Assembly: GCF_026262505.1 (NCBI RefSeq)
Contig: NC_067208.1
Span: 1,240,001 to 1,304,000 of the forward strand
Reading direction: 5' to 3'
DNA length: 64,000 nt
DNA from: Trichomonas vaginalis G3
Lineage: Eukaryota > Parabasalia > Trichomonadida > Trichomonadidae
This document shows positions 1 to 10,637 of the stretch, in pieces. The notes beneath the pieces are model-generated. The model was not told the DNA's origin, did no database searches, and saw nothing but the letters and a program-made list of their open reading frames with translations. Position 1 is the stretch's first letter. Each line of letters starts with the position of its first letter. Both the position numbers and the translations under genes were made by a program.

Positions 1-406
1 TATACCAGAAAGAATAAGAAAATTCTTCTAAACTTTTTCGTTGGATGTAAATCAGACATGAATGAGAACAGTCATGAAATTATTAATGGTACCATGAATT
101 TTATATATTAATGTTTTCATAAATACTGTAAATTTACGTCAAAAATAATTAAGGTGAAGGGTGAAATCTCACCTCTTTTTTCACCCTGTTTTTCACCCTA
201 GCTGCTAAGTGGCGAGATGATCCGTGGGATCTCGTGAATTTTCATGAATTTTTTCAGTGTTACCATGTTACCATGTGCTACCAGGTAAATTAACTTCTTT
301 TAAAAACGATGACAACATGACATTTAGACAACAGCCCCGGAAATTTGATGCAGCCCAAAAATAAAGTTAGTTTTAAAATTATTTTTATTTTTTTATTCCT
401 ATATAA
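1..406. other. Noncoding region before the Prim-Pol gene, with inverted-repeat arms
   Basis: I see no coding region here. Positions 153-199 carry GGTGAA/TTCACC-rich sequence that recurs inverted at 13,457-13,516. Positions 257-332 are a repeat that recurs inverted, twice, just after the helicase gene. A small hairpin (CGAGAT/ATCTCG) lies near 212-233. The T-rich stretch before the ATG at 407 resembles the start context of other genes in these elements. Confidence 0.7.
257..332 (+). repeat. 76-bp inverted-repeat arm, left of the helicase gene
   Basis: The reverse complement of this stretch matches 2786-2877 and 2910-3003 almost base for base, with only a few differences. The three copies bracket the helicase gene, one on its left and two in tandem on its right. 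Each includes short internal repeats of the type GTTACCAT. Confidence 0.85.
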
Positions 407-2731
407 ATGACAGCAACAAACAACAACAGCAACTATATCGTTTCTGATGGAAAAGTTATTGATTCATTAGCTGAGGAATTAGTTGTGGCAGAAACTAAAA
501 CCCTCAACGAAAGAATTAGTGAAAATAAGATTGATTTACATAACTACCTCAAACATGATGGAGGAAGAGGAAGGAAAACTGGTATGGCTTTATTAGTAAA
601 TAAAATTTCAAATTTAACGATTATAGATATTGATATCAATAAATCGTACAATGATGAACTTAAAGAAACAGTTAGAAAAGATATTTTATCAAAACTTTCG
701 GATAAAGATGTTATCGTTAAAACCGCTTCAGGAGGTCTTCACATTTATTGCAACACTAATTTCTTCTATGCAGTTTCGAACAGAATGATTAAATGTTATT
801 CCTGCAATGATTATGATATTGATATAATGACTTCTATGGATGATTCAAAGCGTTCTTTAGTAGTTATGGCTGATTCAAGAGTTCGAAAGAATGCATCAGA
901 ACCAATCAATACATACTCATTCATTCGCGGAAGTTATGATTCAACATTAACTAGAACAGTGAATGATATATTAAATGATTTGAATATTAAGGTAAGAGTT
1001 GAACAGAAGAACGAAGAAATAAAGACTATCATGAATGAAAACAAAGATGTAAACATTGACGATAAACTTGCCCAGAGCATAGTTGATGGCATCAGTGATT
1101 TTGAAGTACATAATGACGGTGGAAACATGAATTTGGAAAAAGAAATAACATTATTCACACTGTTTCAAGCAATTAATTCGTTACCTAATCATTTAATTAA
1201 TGAAGCATACGATAACGTTTATAACTTCTGCAATTTAACAGAAAATGCAAAAAGTAATTTTGAAAAAGCACGTAGTAGATATGCACATTTAATGACTTCT
1301 CCATTTGTTTTAGTGAAGATTCTGAAACTTTATCAAAAAGAATATTATGATGAATATGTTTTACCTTTATTATGTAAACCAAAAATAACATTTGATATCA
1401 AACTTGATGACTCGTTTTTGATAACAGATATTAGACGCAAAGCTGAAAATCATCAGTATAAAAACAGTTCTGAAGTAATTGAGGATTTATCACGTGTAAT
1501 CCGTTTTGTAGATTATGGAAACAAATACTTCATTCAGAAAGATTACAACATACACGACAAAATGAATCAAATATCATTCGTTCTTCAATCAAACATGAAA
1601 GAGTCACTTAAAATGATTAAATTATTTAAAGAAGAAGGTAAAACAATAACAGCATGGGACGTACTACTAAATCAATTGTCTTCATTAACCGTTAAGGGTG
1701 TTTGCTTTAAATCTGATTCCCCAGATGTTTTCTCAACGTTTCAAGGTTATAAATACAACGTTCTCGAAAAAGTAGATTACCCAAAAATTGAGATGTTTAT
1801 GGATTTCATTAAAGAAGCCATTTGTGATAATAACGATGAAGTGTATAAATACCTTCTCGGCTGGATTGCATCAATGATTCAACATCCTGGAATCAAGAAT
1901 GAAACAGCAATTATTTTGAAAGGACTTCAGGGAACAGGTAAAAACAGATTTACAGACATTATTTCTGAACTCCTCGCTGGTTATTCATGTAAAAACATTA
2001 CTGAAATAAGTGAGCTAACGGGTAATTTCAATTCAGTTGTTGAAAATAAAATGTTTCTTGTACTTAATGAACTCAAGAATGTAGGTGAAGATAGACTCGC
2101 AAACTTCAACGCTTTGAAATCAATTATAACGGATAATGAGATAAGAATTAATGAAAAGAATCAACCCAGAAGAACAGCACAGAACGTTGCAAACTTCATT
2201 TTCGTAACTAATAACGTTTACCCTGTCAAAATTGAAGTTGGAGACAGAAGATATGTAGTTTTAAGGGTTAATGGTAAATTTAAGGGTCAATTTGATTACT
2301 TCAAGAATTTAATGGATTCATGCACAAAGGAATTTTATGATAATTTACTAACATATTTTATCAATTACGACCTTTCATCATTTAATGTACGAATTATACC
2401 GATGACTGAAGCCAAACAAGATTTAATAGAATTATCAACAAATCCTTTAGATGAATGGATAAATACACATTATGATGAATTGTGTGCAGGTATGACGTGT
2501 AAAAATGCTCTATTCTGCAAACCATCAGACATGAAAGACAAAAATTTCCAAATGAGCATTAAGGATAAATGTGAAAGGAAACATAGAAGAATAGATGGTA
2601 AACAGACGTGGTGTTATGTTTTGAAAGAAGAAATGAAAGGATTATATAAACAAATTGAACCAAACGATAATGAGGATTCATTTACTGACGATGAAATACC
2701 TGTAAATGAGCCGCTAAGCGGCGAGACCTGA
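407..2731 (+). CDS. Prim-Pol / D5-like superfamily 3 helicase
   Basis: The 774-residue protein looks whole. Its N-terminal third has primase-polymerase features: IDIDIN near residue 70 and ASGGLHIY near residue 107, as in bifunctional Prim-Pol domains. The C-terminal half is a D5/SF3 helicase: Walker A GLQGTGKN near residue 507, a Walker B-like segment MFLVLNEL near 549, and the motif C pattern FIFVTNN followed by DRRYVVL near 600-620. Such fusions prime and unwind DNA in large DNA viruses and related elements. The gene is bracketed by inverted repeats. A truncated relative with only the helicase part occurs in Polinton B at 24,216-25,477. The family call is firm; the role in this element is inferred. 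Confidence 0.88.
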   Translation: MTATNNNSNYIVSDGKVIDSLAEELVVAETKTLNERISENKIDLHNYLKHDGGRGRKTGMALLVNKISNLTIIDIDINKSYNDELKETVRKDILSKLSDKDVIVKTASGGLHIYCNTNFFYAVSNRMIKCYSCNDYDIDIMTSMDDSKRSLVVMADSRVRKNASEPINTYSFIRGSYDSTLTRTVNDILNDLNIKVRVEQKNEEIKTIMNENKDVNIDDKLAQSIVDGISDFEVHNDGGNMNLEKEITLFTLFQAINSLPNHLINEAYDNVYNFCNLTENAKSNFEKARSRYAHLMTSPFVLVKILKLYQKEYYDEYVLPLLCKPKITFDIKLDDSFLITDIRRKAENHQYKNSSEVIEDLSRVIRFVDYGNKYFIQKDYNIHDKMNQISFVLQSNMKESLKMIKLFKEEGKTITAWDVLLNQLSSLTVKGVCFKSDSPDVFSTFQGYKYNVLEKVDYPKIEMFMDFIKEAICDNNDEVYKYLLGWIASMIQHPGIKNETAIILKGLQGTGKNRFTDIISELLAGYSCKNITEISELTGNFNSVVENKMFLVLNELKNVGEDRLANFNALKSIITDNEIRINEKNQPRRTAQNVANFIFVTNNVYPVKIEVGDRRYVVLRVNGKFKGQFDYFKNLMDSCTKEFYDNLLTYFINYDLSSFNVRIIPMTEAKQDLIELSTNPLDEWINTHYDELCAGMTCKNALFCKPSDMKDKNFQMSIKDKCERKHRRIDGKQTWCYVLKEEMKGLYKQIEPNDNEDSFTDDEIPVNEPLSGET

Positions 2732-2785
2732 AGGTCTAGCTTTATAAAGTATGATTTGAATTTATTTTTGCATTAATCCTGCTGT

Positions 2786-3003
2786 GTTGTCAAAATGTCA
2801 TGTTGTCATCATTTTTAAAAGAAGTTAATTTACCTGGTAGCACATGGTAACATGGTAACACCTTCAGTTATACAAAATTAATTCATAAATGCCTTCCTCC
2901 TTTCGTACCTGTTGTCAAAATGTCATGTTGTCATCATTTTTAAAAGAAGTTAATTTACCTGGTAGCACATGGTAACATGGTAACACCTTCAGTTATACAA
3001 AAA
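2786..3003 (+). repeat. Tandem pair of about 92-bp repeats after the helicase gene
   Basis: Two near-identical copies (2786-2877 and 2910-3003) lie 124 bp apart in the same direction. Both are inverted relative to 257-332. They fill the interval between the convergent helicase gene and the minus-strand gene that ends at 3015. Confidence 0.85.
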
Positions 3004-3014
3004 TATATTTTTGC

Positions 3015-3488
3015 TTAAATGACGTCAGGGTCAATTTCTTCAACCATTTCACTTTCTTCGTCAATGTCAATAGAAGCTTCTTCAACCTTTGGTAAGAATT
3101 TCTGTATAACATCTTTGTTCGTTATTGTCTTCAGAGATGAAGGATAATATTTCACATTTGTTTCACACTTCTTATATTCTTTCTGTTCGGAAAGATTCAT
3201 AGCAATACTGAAGAAGTCAATGCTAGAGTTCTTTATAACAGTATAATGAGTATCTTTGACATTCACGAAGAAACCCTTTTGTTTCAAAACTACTGCTAAC
3301 TCTTGTGAAGTATAACGTTTGCGGTCAATGACGATAGCTAATGGTCTGACATACTGACCAAACTTAGATTCTTTCACAAACTTCTTGTTAAAGATAACAT
3401 TGACGTTTGAAGCACCATTGAACTCATTCTTGATGGCAGTAGCGAGAGCATTGTATGAAAAGAACTTGCAATCTTGCATGTGTTTCAT
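3015..3488 (-). CDS. Small Polinton protein, unknown function
   Basis: This is a 157-residue protein I do not recognise. The N-terminal 100 residues are mixed and basic, with QYVRPLAIVIDRKRYTSQEL near residue 45-65. The C-terminal 25 residues are strongly acidic (VEEASIDIDEESEMVEEIDP). It is transcribed away from the PolB region, sharing an 89-bp spacer with the plus-strand gene at 3578. The start at 3488 is preceded on its strand by the TTTTTATTATA context typical of genes in these elements. Confidence 0.6.
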   Translation of the reverse strand: MKHMQDCKFFSYNALATAIKNEFNGASNVNVIFNKKFVKESKFGQYVRPLAIVIDRKRYTSQELAVVLKQKGFFVNVKDTHYTVIKNSSIDFFSIAMNLSEQKEYKKCETNVKYYPSSLKTITNKDVIQKFLPKVEEASIDIDEESEMVEEIDPDVI

Positions 3489-3577
3489 TATAATAAAAAG
3501 TTCGAAATATTTTAAAACTAGCCTTAAAAAATCTAAGCTAATTTTTTTCTAAGAAATTTTTTTATTTCCTACTAAAG

Positions 3578-6500
3578 ATGTATCGGAAGTTGTCTAAGTT
3601 AGAACACTCGGAAATAAAACAACTTCTTACAGAAGCTAACATAGATGTTGCAAAACATTACGCGACAAACAAAAAAGCACTCGCTGACATCCTCAATGAC
3701 TACAATGGTGAAATAACTTATGATAGAATTCATGAGTTCATAAATGCAAGAGCATTTCCTTTAAATGACGTTGCTATTGACTTATATCATAGACGTTCAG
3801 TACCTCATGAAGTAAGAAGAGAAATGTTTGACATAACAAATGCGAACGTTGGTCATACTCGTAAAGCTCTTTCGCATGATGTTCGTCAAGAGATGTTTGA
3901 ACTTACGAACTCAAACGTTGGTGAAACACGAAAGAGAGACACACACTGAAACAACAGAGAAGAGAGATGTTTAAAAGTGCTATAGAACAAGTTCGCAAAG
4001 CTAATAATGTCATTCGTTCCATTGACGACAAACCAAAAGAAGGTGAGAGATGGTTAAAGAAAGATGAAGAGAATAGGAAGAGGAATGTGAAGACAGGCAA
4101 TAGACTCATTGACTTTAACATCGAAGCTTTAGATGAACCAAACAGAGACTACTTACACAAACATTTCGGTAAGGTTTTCATGAGACTCTTAGAGAAGATT
4201 AAAATAAACTCCCAACAAAGATGGATGGTATGTTATAAACTTGGTGGAAAGTATGAATGTTCTACGTTAAACCTCAATAATATTGGAACATTACTACATC
4301 AGCTCTTGAAGGAGAACTTTATATCAGAGATAGAAGCAAATGCTGCAGGTATTGTTGAAATGCACTATGACTTCTTCTTGACAAACATAAAGAATCTTAC
4401 TGAAATAAAGATGTATGATTTAACAGAATATGAAGGCTTAACGATGTCAGATGTTAAGAAAGGAAAGCCACAGAAGCGACCATATAGAGATGAAAGCACA
4501 CTGACAGAAAGACAGAAAAGATTATTGAACAGACTTAAACAAACAGGAGATAAACAAGATATAGATGACTTCTGGAATGAAATCCTTGGTGAAAAGAAGT
4601 TTTATAAGAAGAGAAGCGGTCAGTTCTGGAAGTATCTTTGCACGTTACCTATAAATCTTGAGCGCTACCAAATCTTCAATGAACTGAACAAAAGAACTGC
4701 AGCACTTATGACAGAGGACAATTGTTTCGTTTATGCTTGCATTCAGGCTGGAGTAAATGAAGAAACTATTGACCACATGAGAGAAGTCATTCGTGTTAGA
4801 GACTTTCCTCAAAGTAAAGTACAAGAAATTTCTGACGCAACAGGTATAGCATTTAATGTTACCATTGGTTACTTCAATGACTCAAGACATAATGAAATAA
4901 AGAGATACATACCAAAAGAATGTAAAACTTCGAACTATTGACTTACTTCTTGTTGAAGACCACTACATGCTAAATGAAAGACTTCCAATGACAACATATT
5001 TCATTCGCAACTATATAGAAATCTTGAAGGAGTGTGGTGGAATGAACATTGAGAAACAGATGAAGATTTATACAAAGAGAGAGAAACAAATATGTAGTTC
5101 GTTATGATAGAACAACACCGTTATGGGATGTTATGAAAACATTGTGGGAGTGCAAATATTTCGAACCTATTTCTTATGGAGAACTTTTCACATATACGAC
5201 TGACTTATATAAACAGAACCTTGCACCATTTAAAGATTTGACATATGCTCCAAAGTATTGTGTACAACTGAAGAAGAAAGCCGAGTCAAAAGAAGTAAAT
5301 AAAAATAAGTGCAAGTTCATTCCTGAGCACGTTTTCTTTGCTGACTTTGAGTGTAGTACCGATGGCTTTCATAAAGCTTTTAACATCTGTTATGACAGTG
5401 AAGATGGTTCAGTGAGTGAAAGCATATGGGGTCAAAACTGTGCAACAGAATTTTTGGAGCGACTTCCTGACAAGAGTTTAATATATTTCCATAACCTCAG
5501 TTATGATATAAACTTCATCTTAAGACACATGACAGAAGTGAAAGGAACTCCCATCATTAAAGGTTCACGAACAATGCAAATAACTGGTTTATATAAAGGA
5601 CGGGCAATTATTATAAAAGACTCTTACAGTGTTATAAATAAGAAGCTTAAACTATTTCCTGCTATGTTTAACTTACAAACAGGACCGAAAGAAGTATTTC
5701 CATACAACTACTACAGCAGTACTTTGTTAGCAAATGACAACAGAACTGGTGTCATTTCTGAAGCATGTAAGTTTGTAAAAGATATTGAAACGTTCATGAA
5801 GAACATAGATTCCATCAAAGGTTGCAGAATAGATGAGAACCACTTCGACTTAGAAAAATATAGCACGTTTTACTGCAAACAAGATGTAAGAATTTTAAGA
5901 GAAGGTTTTGTAAAGTTCCGCAATGACTTATTGAAAGAGTTTGATTTAAACGTTTATGACTACGTTAGTATTTGTTCTATTGCTAACAAATTGTTTGAGA
6001 ACAGAGTATACTTCCCGAATGGAAATCTTTATGACCTCTCAAATAAACCAAGAGAATTTATTTCGAGATGCATTCAAGGTGGAAGATGTATGTTGTCAGA
6101 TAACATTAAACAAAAGAGCAAAAAGAAACTCATTGCTGACTTCGACGCTGTTTCATTATATCCATCCGCTATAGCAAGACTTTATACTTTAGAAGGAATT
6201 CCAAAAGTATTGAAGGATGAGATGTTAAGCACAGAGTATCTCATGAGACATTTATTCGATGACGACCAAAAGGAACCCATTGGTGAAAAGTTTATGTCCG
6301 GCTTCTTTGTTCTCATTAAGATAACAAAGATTGGTATACCCAGACACTTTCCTTTAATAGTTTGTGACCCTGAACTAAATCCAGAACTTAACGTTCCCAG
6401 AAGTTCAAACACTTGCTGTTTAATGTATGTTGACCATATAACATTACAAGACCTCATAAAATATCAAGGTGTCAAATGTGAAGTGTTGCAAGGATACTAT

Positions 6501-7400
6501 TACGATGGAAACAGAGATATTAGAATAAGAGATGAAGTTAAGAAATTGTTTGAGTTAAGGTTAAAGTATAAGAAAGAAGAAAACCCATTACAAGAAATTA
6601 TAAAACTCATTCTGAACAGCATTTATGGCAAAACCATTTTATCTCCTATTGAGTCAAAAATAACCATAGTAGATGACAAAGATGCTATAAGATATGCTAT
6701 AAGAAATTACAACCATATAGTGAAGTTCGAAGGTTTGGATGGTTCCGATAAAACTATTTTCAAACTAACGAAAAGCATTTGCAGACACTTTAACTTTTGC
6801 CCACTTGGTGTAAATATTCTATCAATGTCGAAGAGAATAATGAATGAAGTGTTTTGCACGATTGAAGACATGGGTCTTCAAATATTTTACCAGGACTGTG
6901 ATAGCATGCATATTTTCAATGAAGACATACCACGTTTAGCTCAAGAATTTAAGAAGAGATACGGTAGAGAACTTATTGGTAAAACATTAGGTCAATTTCA
7001 TTCTGACTTTGCAGAAATCACAAAAGATAAACAAAGTTTAGCATACAAGTCAATATTTTGTGGAAAGAAGACTTACATAGACTTACTCACGAATGATTTA
7101 AATGAAGTTGCATTCCATGCACGTTGTAAAGGTGTAAAACAAGACGTTCTTGCTTTAACAGCTAATGAAATGTTTCCTGAAGCTATACAATGCTATTACA
7201 ATGAAGATAAGAACATTCACATACCTGTTGGAACATATGACAAAGACTCTGAGTTCAGTTTAATGAAACTTTACAAAGCACTTCATGATGGTCAAGAGAT
7301 TGGATTTGACTTATGTAAGTCTTCTAGTCCTTGCTTTGCTGAAAAGTTTAACTTTTCTATTCAGACTAAGACTTCATTCATAAGAAAGCTTAAGTTCTGA
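3578..7400 (+). pseudogene. polB: Protein-primed family B DNA polymerase of Polinton A (broken)
   Basis: The region carries the hallmarks of a protein-primed PolB. The 3'-5' exonuclease part shows FADFEC, FHNLSYDINF and YCKQDVRIL. The polymerase palm shows DFDAVSLYPSA (motif A), ILNSIYGK (motif B) and YQDCDSMHI (motif C). The stretch before the exonuclease domain would correspond to the N-terminal extension usual in Polinton polymerases. The gene is broken, with about two breaks; the exonuclease and palm part remains long and open. In Polintons this enzyme copies the element from a terminal protein. Confidence 0.85.
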
Positions 7401-7468
7401 GGTCATTTATTTTTGTCAGCAGTGAGACCATTCATGATAAAAATAATGAGGTCATATATTTTTGTCAT

Positions 7469-8044
7469 TTATGTATAACCATTGTCTCTCTTAAACTTTG
7501 CAATAGACAGCTTTGTTCTTCTTCCTTCTACATCTGTAATGTTTATATAATCTTTGCTATACTGTCTTAAGACATTCATTCGTCTGTATTGAGTTCCCAT
7601 GAAATAGTAAAAGACATCTTCACTTGGGACATAGTAGTAATTTTCTAGAGTAAATTTAGAGTATTGTATAATTTCAACAGCATCTTCAGGAAGAGTGTCT
7701 ACAATGTCAAACCAATAGCCATTCGAACCAGAAATATTTCTCATGTTTTGTCTTCTCGACACCCACCTTAAGTTTGAGATATGAAAGTCTCCTCTGTCTC
7801 TGTTTATATGGTCTACTTCTCGAAGTCCTTCAGGATTCGGTATAAATTGATTTGCAACAATTTTATGTTTAAAGAGTTTATGTTTGTTTAAATAAACACA
7901 AATATAACCATCACCGTTGTCAAACTCACTTACAACTCTTTTGTTACTTATGCGCCTAATTGGATATGGGTACTCTGAAAAGATTTCATAGTCATTGTCA
8001 TGTTCGAGTGTTTGCCAATGTCCTTCACCTTCCATGCCTTTCAC
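7469..8044 (-). CDS. HNH endonuclease with NUMOD4-like N-terminus
   Basis: The 191-residue protein begins with a NUMOD4-like segment (YEIFSEYPYPIRRISNKRVV) followed by an HNH core: REVDHINRDRGDFHISNLRW near residue 78-97, the pattern of homing-type HNH_3 enzymes. It lies just downstream of and convergent with the PolB region. HNH enzymes of this kind nick DNA and often travel as selfish genes inside larger elements. A second HNH domain occurs in Polinton B at the end of 30,853-31,560, with similar WVSRRQN/LEWF-type flanks. The C-terminal 70 residues match nothing I know. Confidence 0.8.
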   Translation of the reverse strand: MKGMEGEGHWQTLEHDNDYEIFSEYPYPIRRISNKRVVSEFDNGDGYICVYLNKHKLFKHKIVANQFIPNPEGLREVDHINRDRGDFHISNLRWVSRRQNMRNISGSNGYWFDIVDTLPEDAVEIIQYSKFTLENYYYVPSEDVFYYFMGTQYRRMNVLRQYSKDYINITDVEGRRTKLSIAKFKRDNGYT

Positions 8045-8218
8045 TCAAATAAAAATTTTCAGAAAAAATAAAGCTAGCGTAGATTTTATAAAACTGCGAT
8101 GGTAGAGTTTAAGAGTTGTGCTTCAATGTATAAACAATCTTTCCCATCTGGAGGTAGCAAAACAGGTGCTTTATGGTCATGAGTGGAGTACATGTCTATC
8201 CAAAACTCACGATTGAAG

Positions 8219-8297
8219 CCAGTAAGCTTGTAATATTTAGGATTTGTCAGTGGTGAATTTCTTGTATGACCAATGAACTCATTTTCAACGCCTTTGG
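8219..8297 (+). repeat. 79-bp direct repeat, left copy
   Basis: This stretch is identical over 79 bp to 9,562-9,640. The two copies flank the TIR-ended insert and consist of minor-capsid coding sequence. The length is far more than an ordinary target-site duplication. Confidence 0.9.
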
Positions 8298-8377
8298 GAG
8301 TGTGGTAGAATTTACGAAAAAGTGACACTTAACCTTAAATTTCCAAACACTATTTTTTGATTGTATTTTGTTATTTA

Positions 8378-8793
8378 TATATTTATATATATAAATATAT
8401 TTATATATGTATATTTATATATGTATATTTATATATGTATATTTATATATGTATATTTATATATGTATATTTATATATGTATATTTATATATGTATATTT
8501 ATGTATGTATATTTATATATGTATATTTATATATGTATATTTATATATGTATATTTATATATGTATATTTATATATGTATATTTATATATGTATATTTAT
8601 ATATGTATATTTATATATGTATATTTATATATGTATATTTATATATGTATATTTATATATGTATATTTATATATGTATATATTTATATATGTATATATTT
8701 ATATATGTATATATTTATATATGTATATATGTATATATGTATATATGTATATATGTATATATGTATATATGTATGTATTTATATATGTATATT
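8378..8793. repeat. TATATTTATATATG satellite
   Basis: Roughly 415 bp of tandem repeats. The first two thirds use a 14-bp unit (TATATTTATATATG). They are followed by a few 16-bp units with an extra TA, then 8-bp units TATATATG. The open frames across it are only consequences of the repeat. Confidence 0.95.
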
Positions 8794-8897
8794 TATTTAA
8801 AAAAATTAAAAATAATATAATTAAAATTTATTTATATTTTAAATTTCATACTGATCTTCGATTCCAATTTGTGAATTGATATCATTAACAATTGAAT

Positions 8898-9265
8898 TTC
8901 GGTGCACCCCTATGAGAGCGCTGGCGACCGAAACACCACTAGTAAGATTGTGTATTAGAAACTGCTTCATGCTGTGTTGAGTAAGCTTCGATGTCTTTGT
9001 AGGATAGCTTTCTGAGAGCGAAACAAGATAGTGTTGAAAAAAAAATTTTGAAAATCTGAGAGACTGTGCAAGAGCCAACGACCAAAACACTACCAGTAAG
9101 ATACAGCAGTAGTAGCTGCTTCATGCTGCATTGAGTATTGTTGAATAATTTGAAGTAGTGGTTTTTGAAATCAGCACCCCTATGAGAGCGCTGGCGACCG
9201 AAACACCACTAGTAAGATTGTGTATTAGAAACTGCTTCATGCTGTGTTGAGTAAGCTTCGATATC
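8898..9265 (-). repeat. Three related 90-bp copies with signal-peptide-like frames
   Basis: Copies near 8,898-8,993 and 9,172-9,265 are almost identical. A more diverged copy lies near 9,060-9,150. On the minus strand each begins with ATGAAGCAG, and the short frames read MKQFLIHNLTSGVSVA or MKQLLLLYLTGSVLVV, like the start of a secreted protein. No continuing gene follows, so they look like fragments of a host gene family or a repeat that resembles one. Confidence 0.55.
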
Positions 9266-9561
9266 TTTATCAGACCACCTTTAAATTAACCACTCACATT
9301 CTCACTGTGGTCCATCTAAAATTTGTAAACTTTATGACATAAAATTATATTATATGCAGGATCCCACCTATTACTTAATCTTTTTGGAATAAATGTTTTA
9401 TAATATTTATCGATTGATTGTAATTTTTTGTATAAAAAAAGTTTTTTATTTATATTAAAAATATATTCGGTTAATGATAGTATCTTATAATTTGTAAATA
9501 AATCTAGTAATAAAATAACTTTAATAGTTGGTGTCACTTTTTCGAAAATTCTGGTTTTTTC

Positions 9562-9640
9562 CCAGTAAGCTTGTAATATTTAGGATTTGTCAGTGGTGAA
9601 TTTCTTGTATGACCAATGAACTCATTTTCAACGCCTTTGG
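9562..9640 (+). repeat. 79-bp direct repeat, right copy
   Basis: Identical to 8,219-8,297; see the left copy. It lies inside the upstream part of the minor-capsid gene. Confidence 0.9.
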
Positions 9641-10310
9641 CTATATTAGAGAAAAGAATAGCTTGCTTTCTATCCCAAATGCCAGGTGTTACAATCTTTG
9701 AAAATTCATTTTTCCTCGGAAGCATTGCATCATAATTGAAAACATTCTTGAAATCATCACTTGGTTCAGAGATTTGAAATCTTATACGTAATGGATTTTC
9801 TTTCTCTTTAGCGACTTCATTGAATGGTGAGAATACAACAAACTGACAGTCATGTGTTCCATCTTCATTTTCATTAAATTCATAATGAAAGTCTATAAGT
9901 TGTGGCTGACTACCTTCTTCTTTCAGTTGTGCAAGAAACTCACGTAAAGGCTGTAAAGTTTGTACTTCAATGTTAAACTTTTTCTCGAACATTTCATTAA
10001 ATGAAATCATACATTCTTGTAAAGTTGTATCGTCTTTAAAGTATTTGTATATGTGAATGTTTTGGGCGCTTAAAGACTGTTCGTCATTTTCTATCTCGAC
10101 TTGAAGTATAAAGTCAACCTTTCTGAAAGCACGTGTTATATACATAGATGTTATGCCAATGTACTTCTCTTCATTTATGTTCACAATCCAGTCTGTTGGA
10201 AACTTAAACATTACTCTGTTCCCCTTTATTTTGACGTCAGGGTTTTCACTACTGAACGCAACAGATAAAGGTATTTGTCTATACATTTAGTTCCAATAAA
10301 AATAAACCAT

Positions 10311-10592
10311 TTACTCTTTCTTCACTTCAGCTTCTTTGGCTTTTGCTTCAGCTTCTTTAGCTTTTGCTTCAGCTTCTTCTCTAGCTTTTTTCGCCAGCAA
10401 ACGTGGGTTCTTCTGTCTTCCAGCAGCTAATGCAGCAAGTTGTTTTTCACTAAGTTTTCTCTTTGGTCTCTCTGGCTTTTGTTCTTGTTTTTGTTCCTTC
10501 AGTTCGGATAAAATTTGCTCGCGAATTTCTTTCTTCAATGCTTCAAAATCTATGACCCCTTGGGTCTTGTCCGTAGGGTTTGTCTGAGTCAT
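10311..10592 (-). CDS. Small basic lysine-rich protein
   Basis: About 93 residues if translation begins at MTQTNPTDK; a longer frame starts at 10,613. The centre has KRKLSEKQLAALAAGRQK, a basic helix-like motif of the kind seen in small viral DNA-binding proteins. The C-terminus is a charged run of AKEAEAK repeats likely to form a helix. The gene sits head to head with the plus-strand gene at 10,638, 45 bp apart. A DNA-binding or core role is a guess. Confidence 0.6.
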   Translation of the reverse strand: MTQTNPTDKTQGVIDFEALKKEIREQILSELKEQKQEQKPERPKRKLSEKQLAALAAGRQKNPRLLAKKAREEAEAKAKEAEAKAKEAEVKKE

Positions 10593-10637
10593 TTGACTGC
10601 AGATAAAAAACAAAATTAAAACTTTAACCGATGTAAA

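Larger units (their letters stand above)
8315..9544. mobile_element. 1.23-kb TIR-ended insert, non-autonomous
   Basis: The ends are a perfect 14-bp inverted repeat, CGAAAAAGTGACAC at 8,315-8,328 and its complement at 9,531-9,544. Inside are a long TATATTTATATATG-type satellite, three related 90-bp segments and AT-rich sequence with no transposase. The insert and a little flanking sequence sit between 79-bp direct repeats. It could be a MITE-like element, or a patch carried in by recombination; the repeat identity points to a recent event. Confidence 0.6.
8086..10286 (-). pseudogene. Minor-capsid (penton-like) gene of Polinton A, split by an insertion
   Basis: Coding sequence at both ends of this span belongs to one family: the upstream part begins MYRQIPLSVAFSSENPDVKI, and a segment with FIGHTRNSPLTNPKYYKLTG occurs on both sides of the inserted DNA because 79 bp are duplicated. 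Length and beta-rich composition resemble the minor capsid candidates at 37,954-38,801 and 53,051-54,121, so a jelly-roll minor capsid protein is likely. The gene is interrupted by a 1.2-kb TIR element (8,315-9,544). The penton assignment is inference from position and pattern. Confidence 0.6.

Noticed and set aside
8357-8879. Three overlapping long open frames coding [14 protein letters not shown] repeats
   Set aside because: They only reflect the TATATTTATATATG satellite, which has no stops in several frames.
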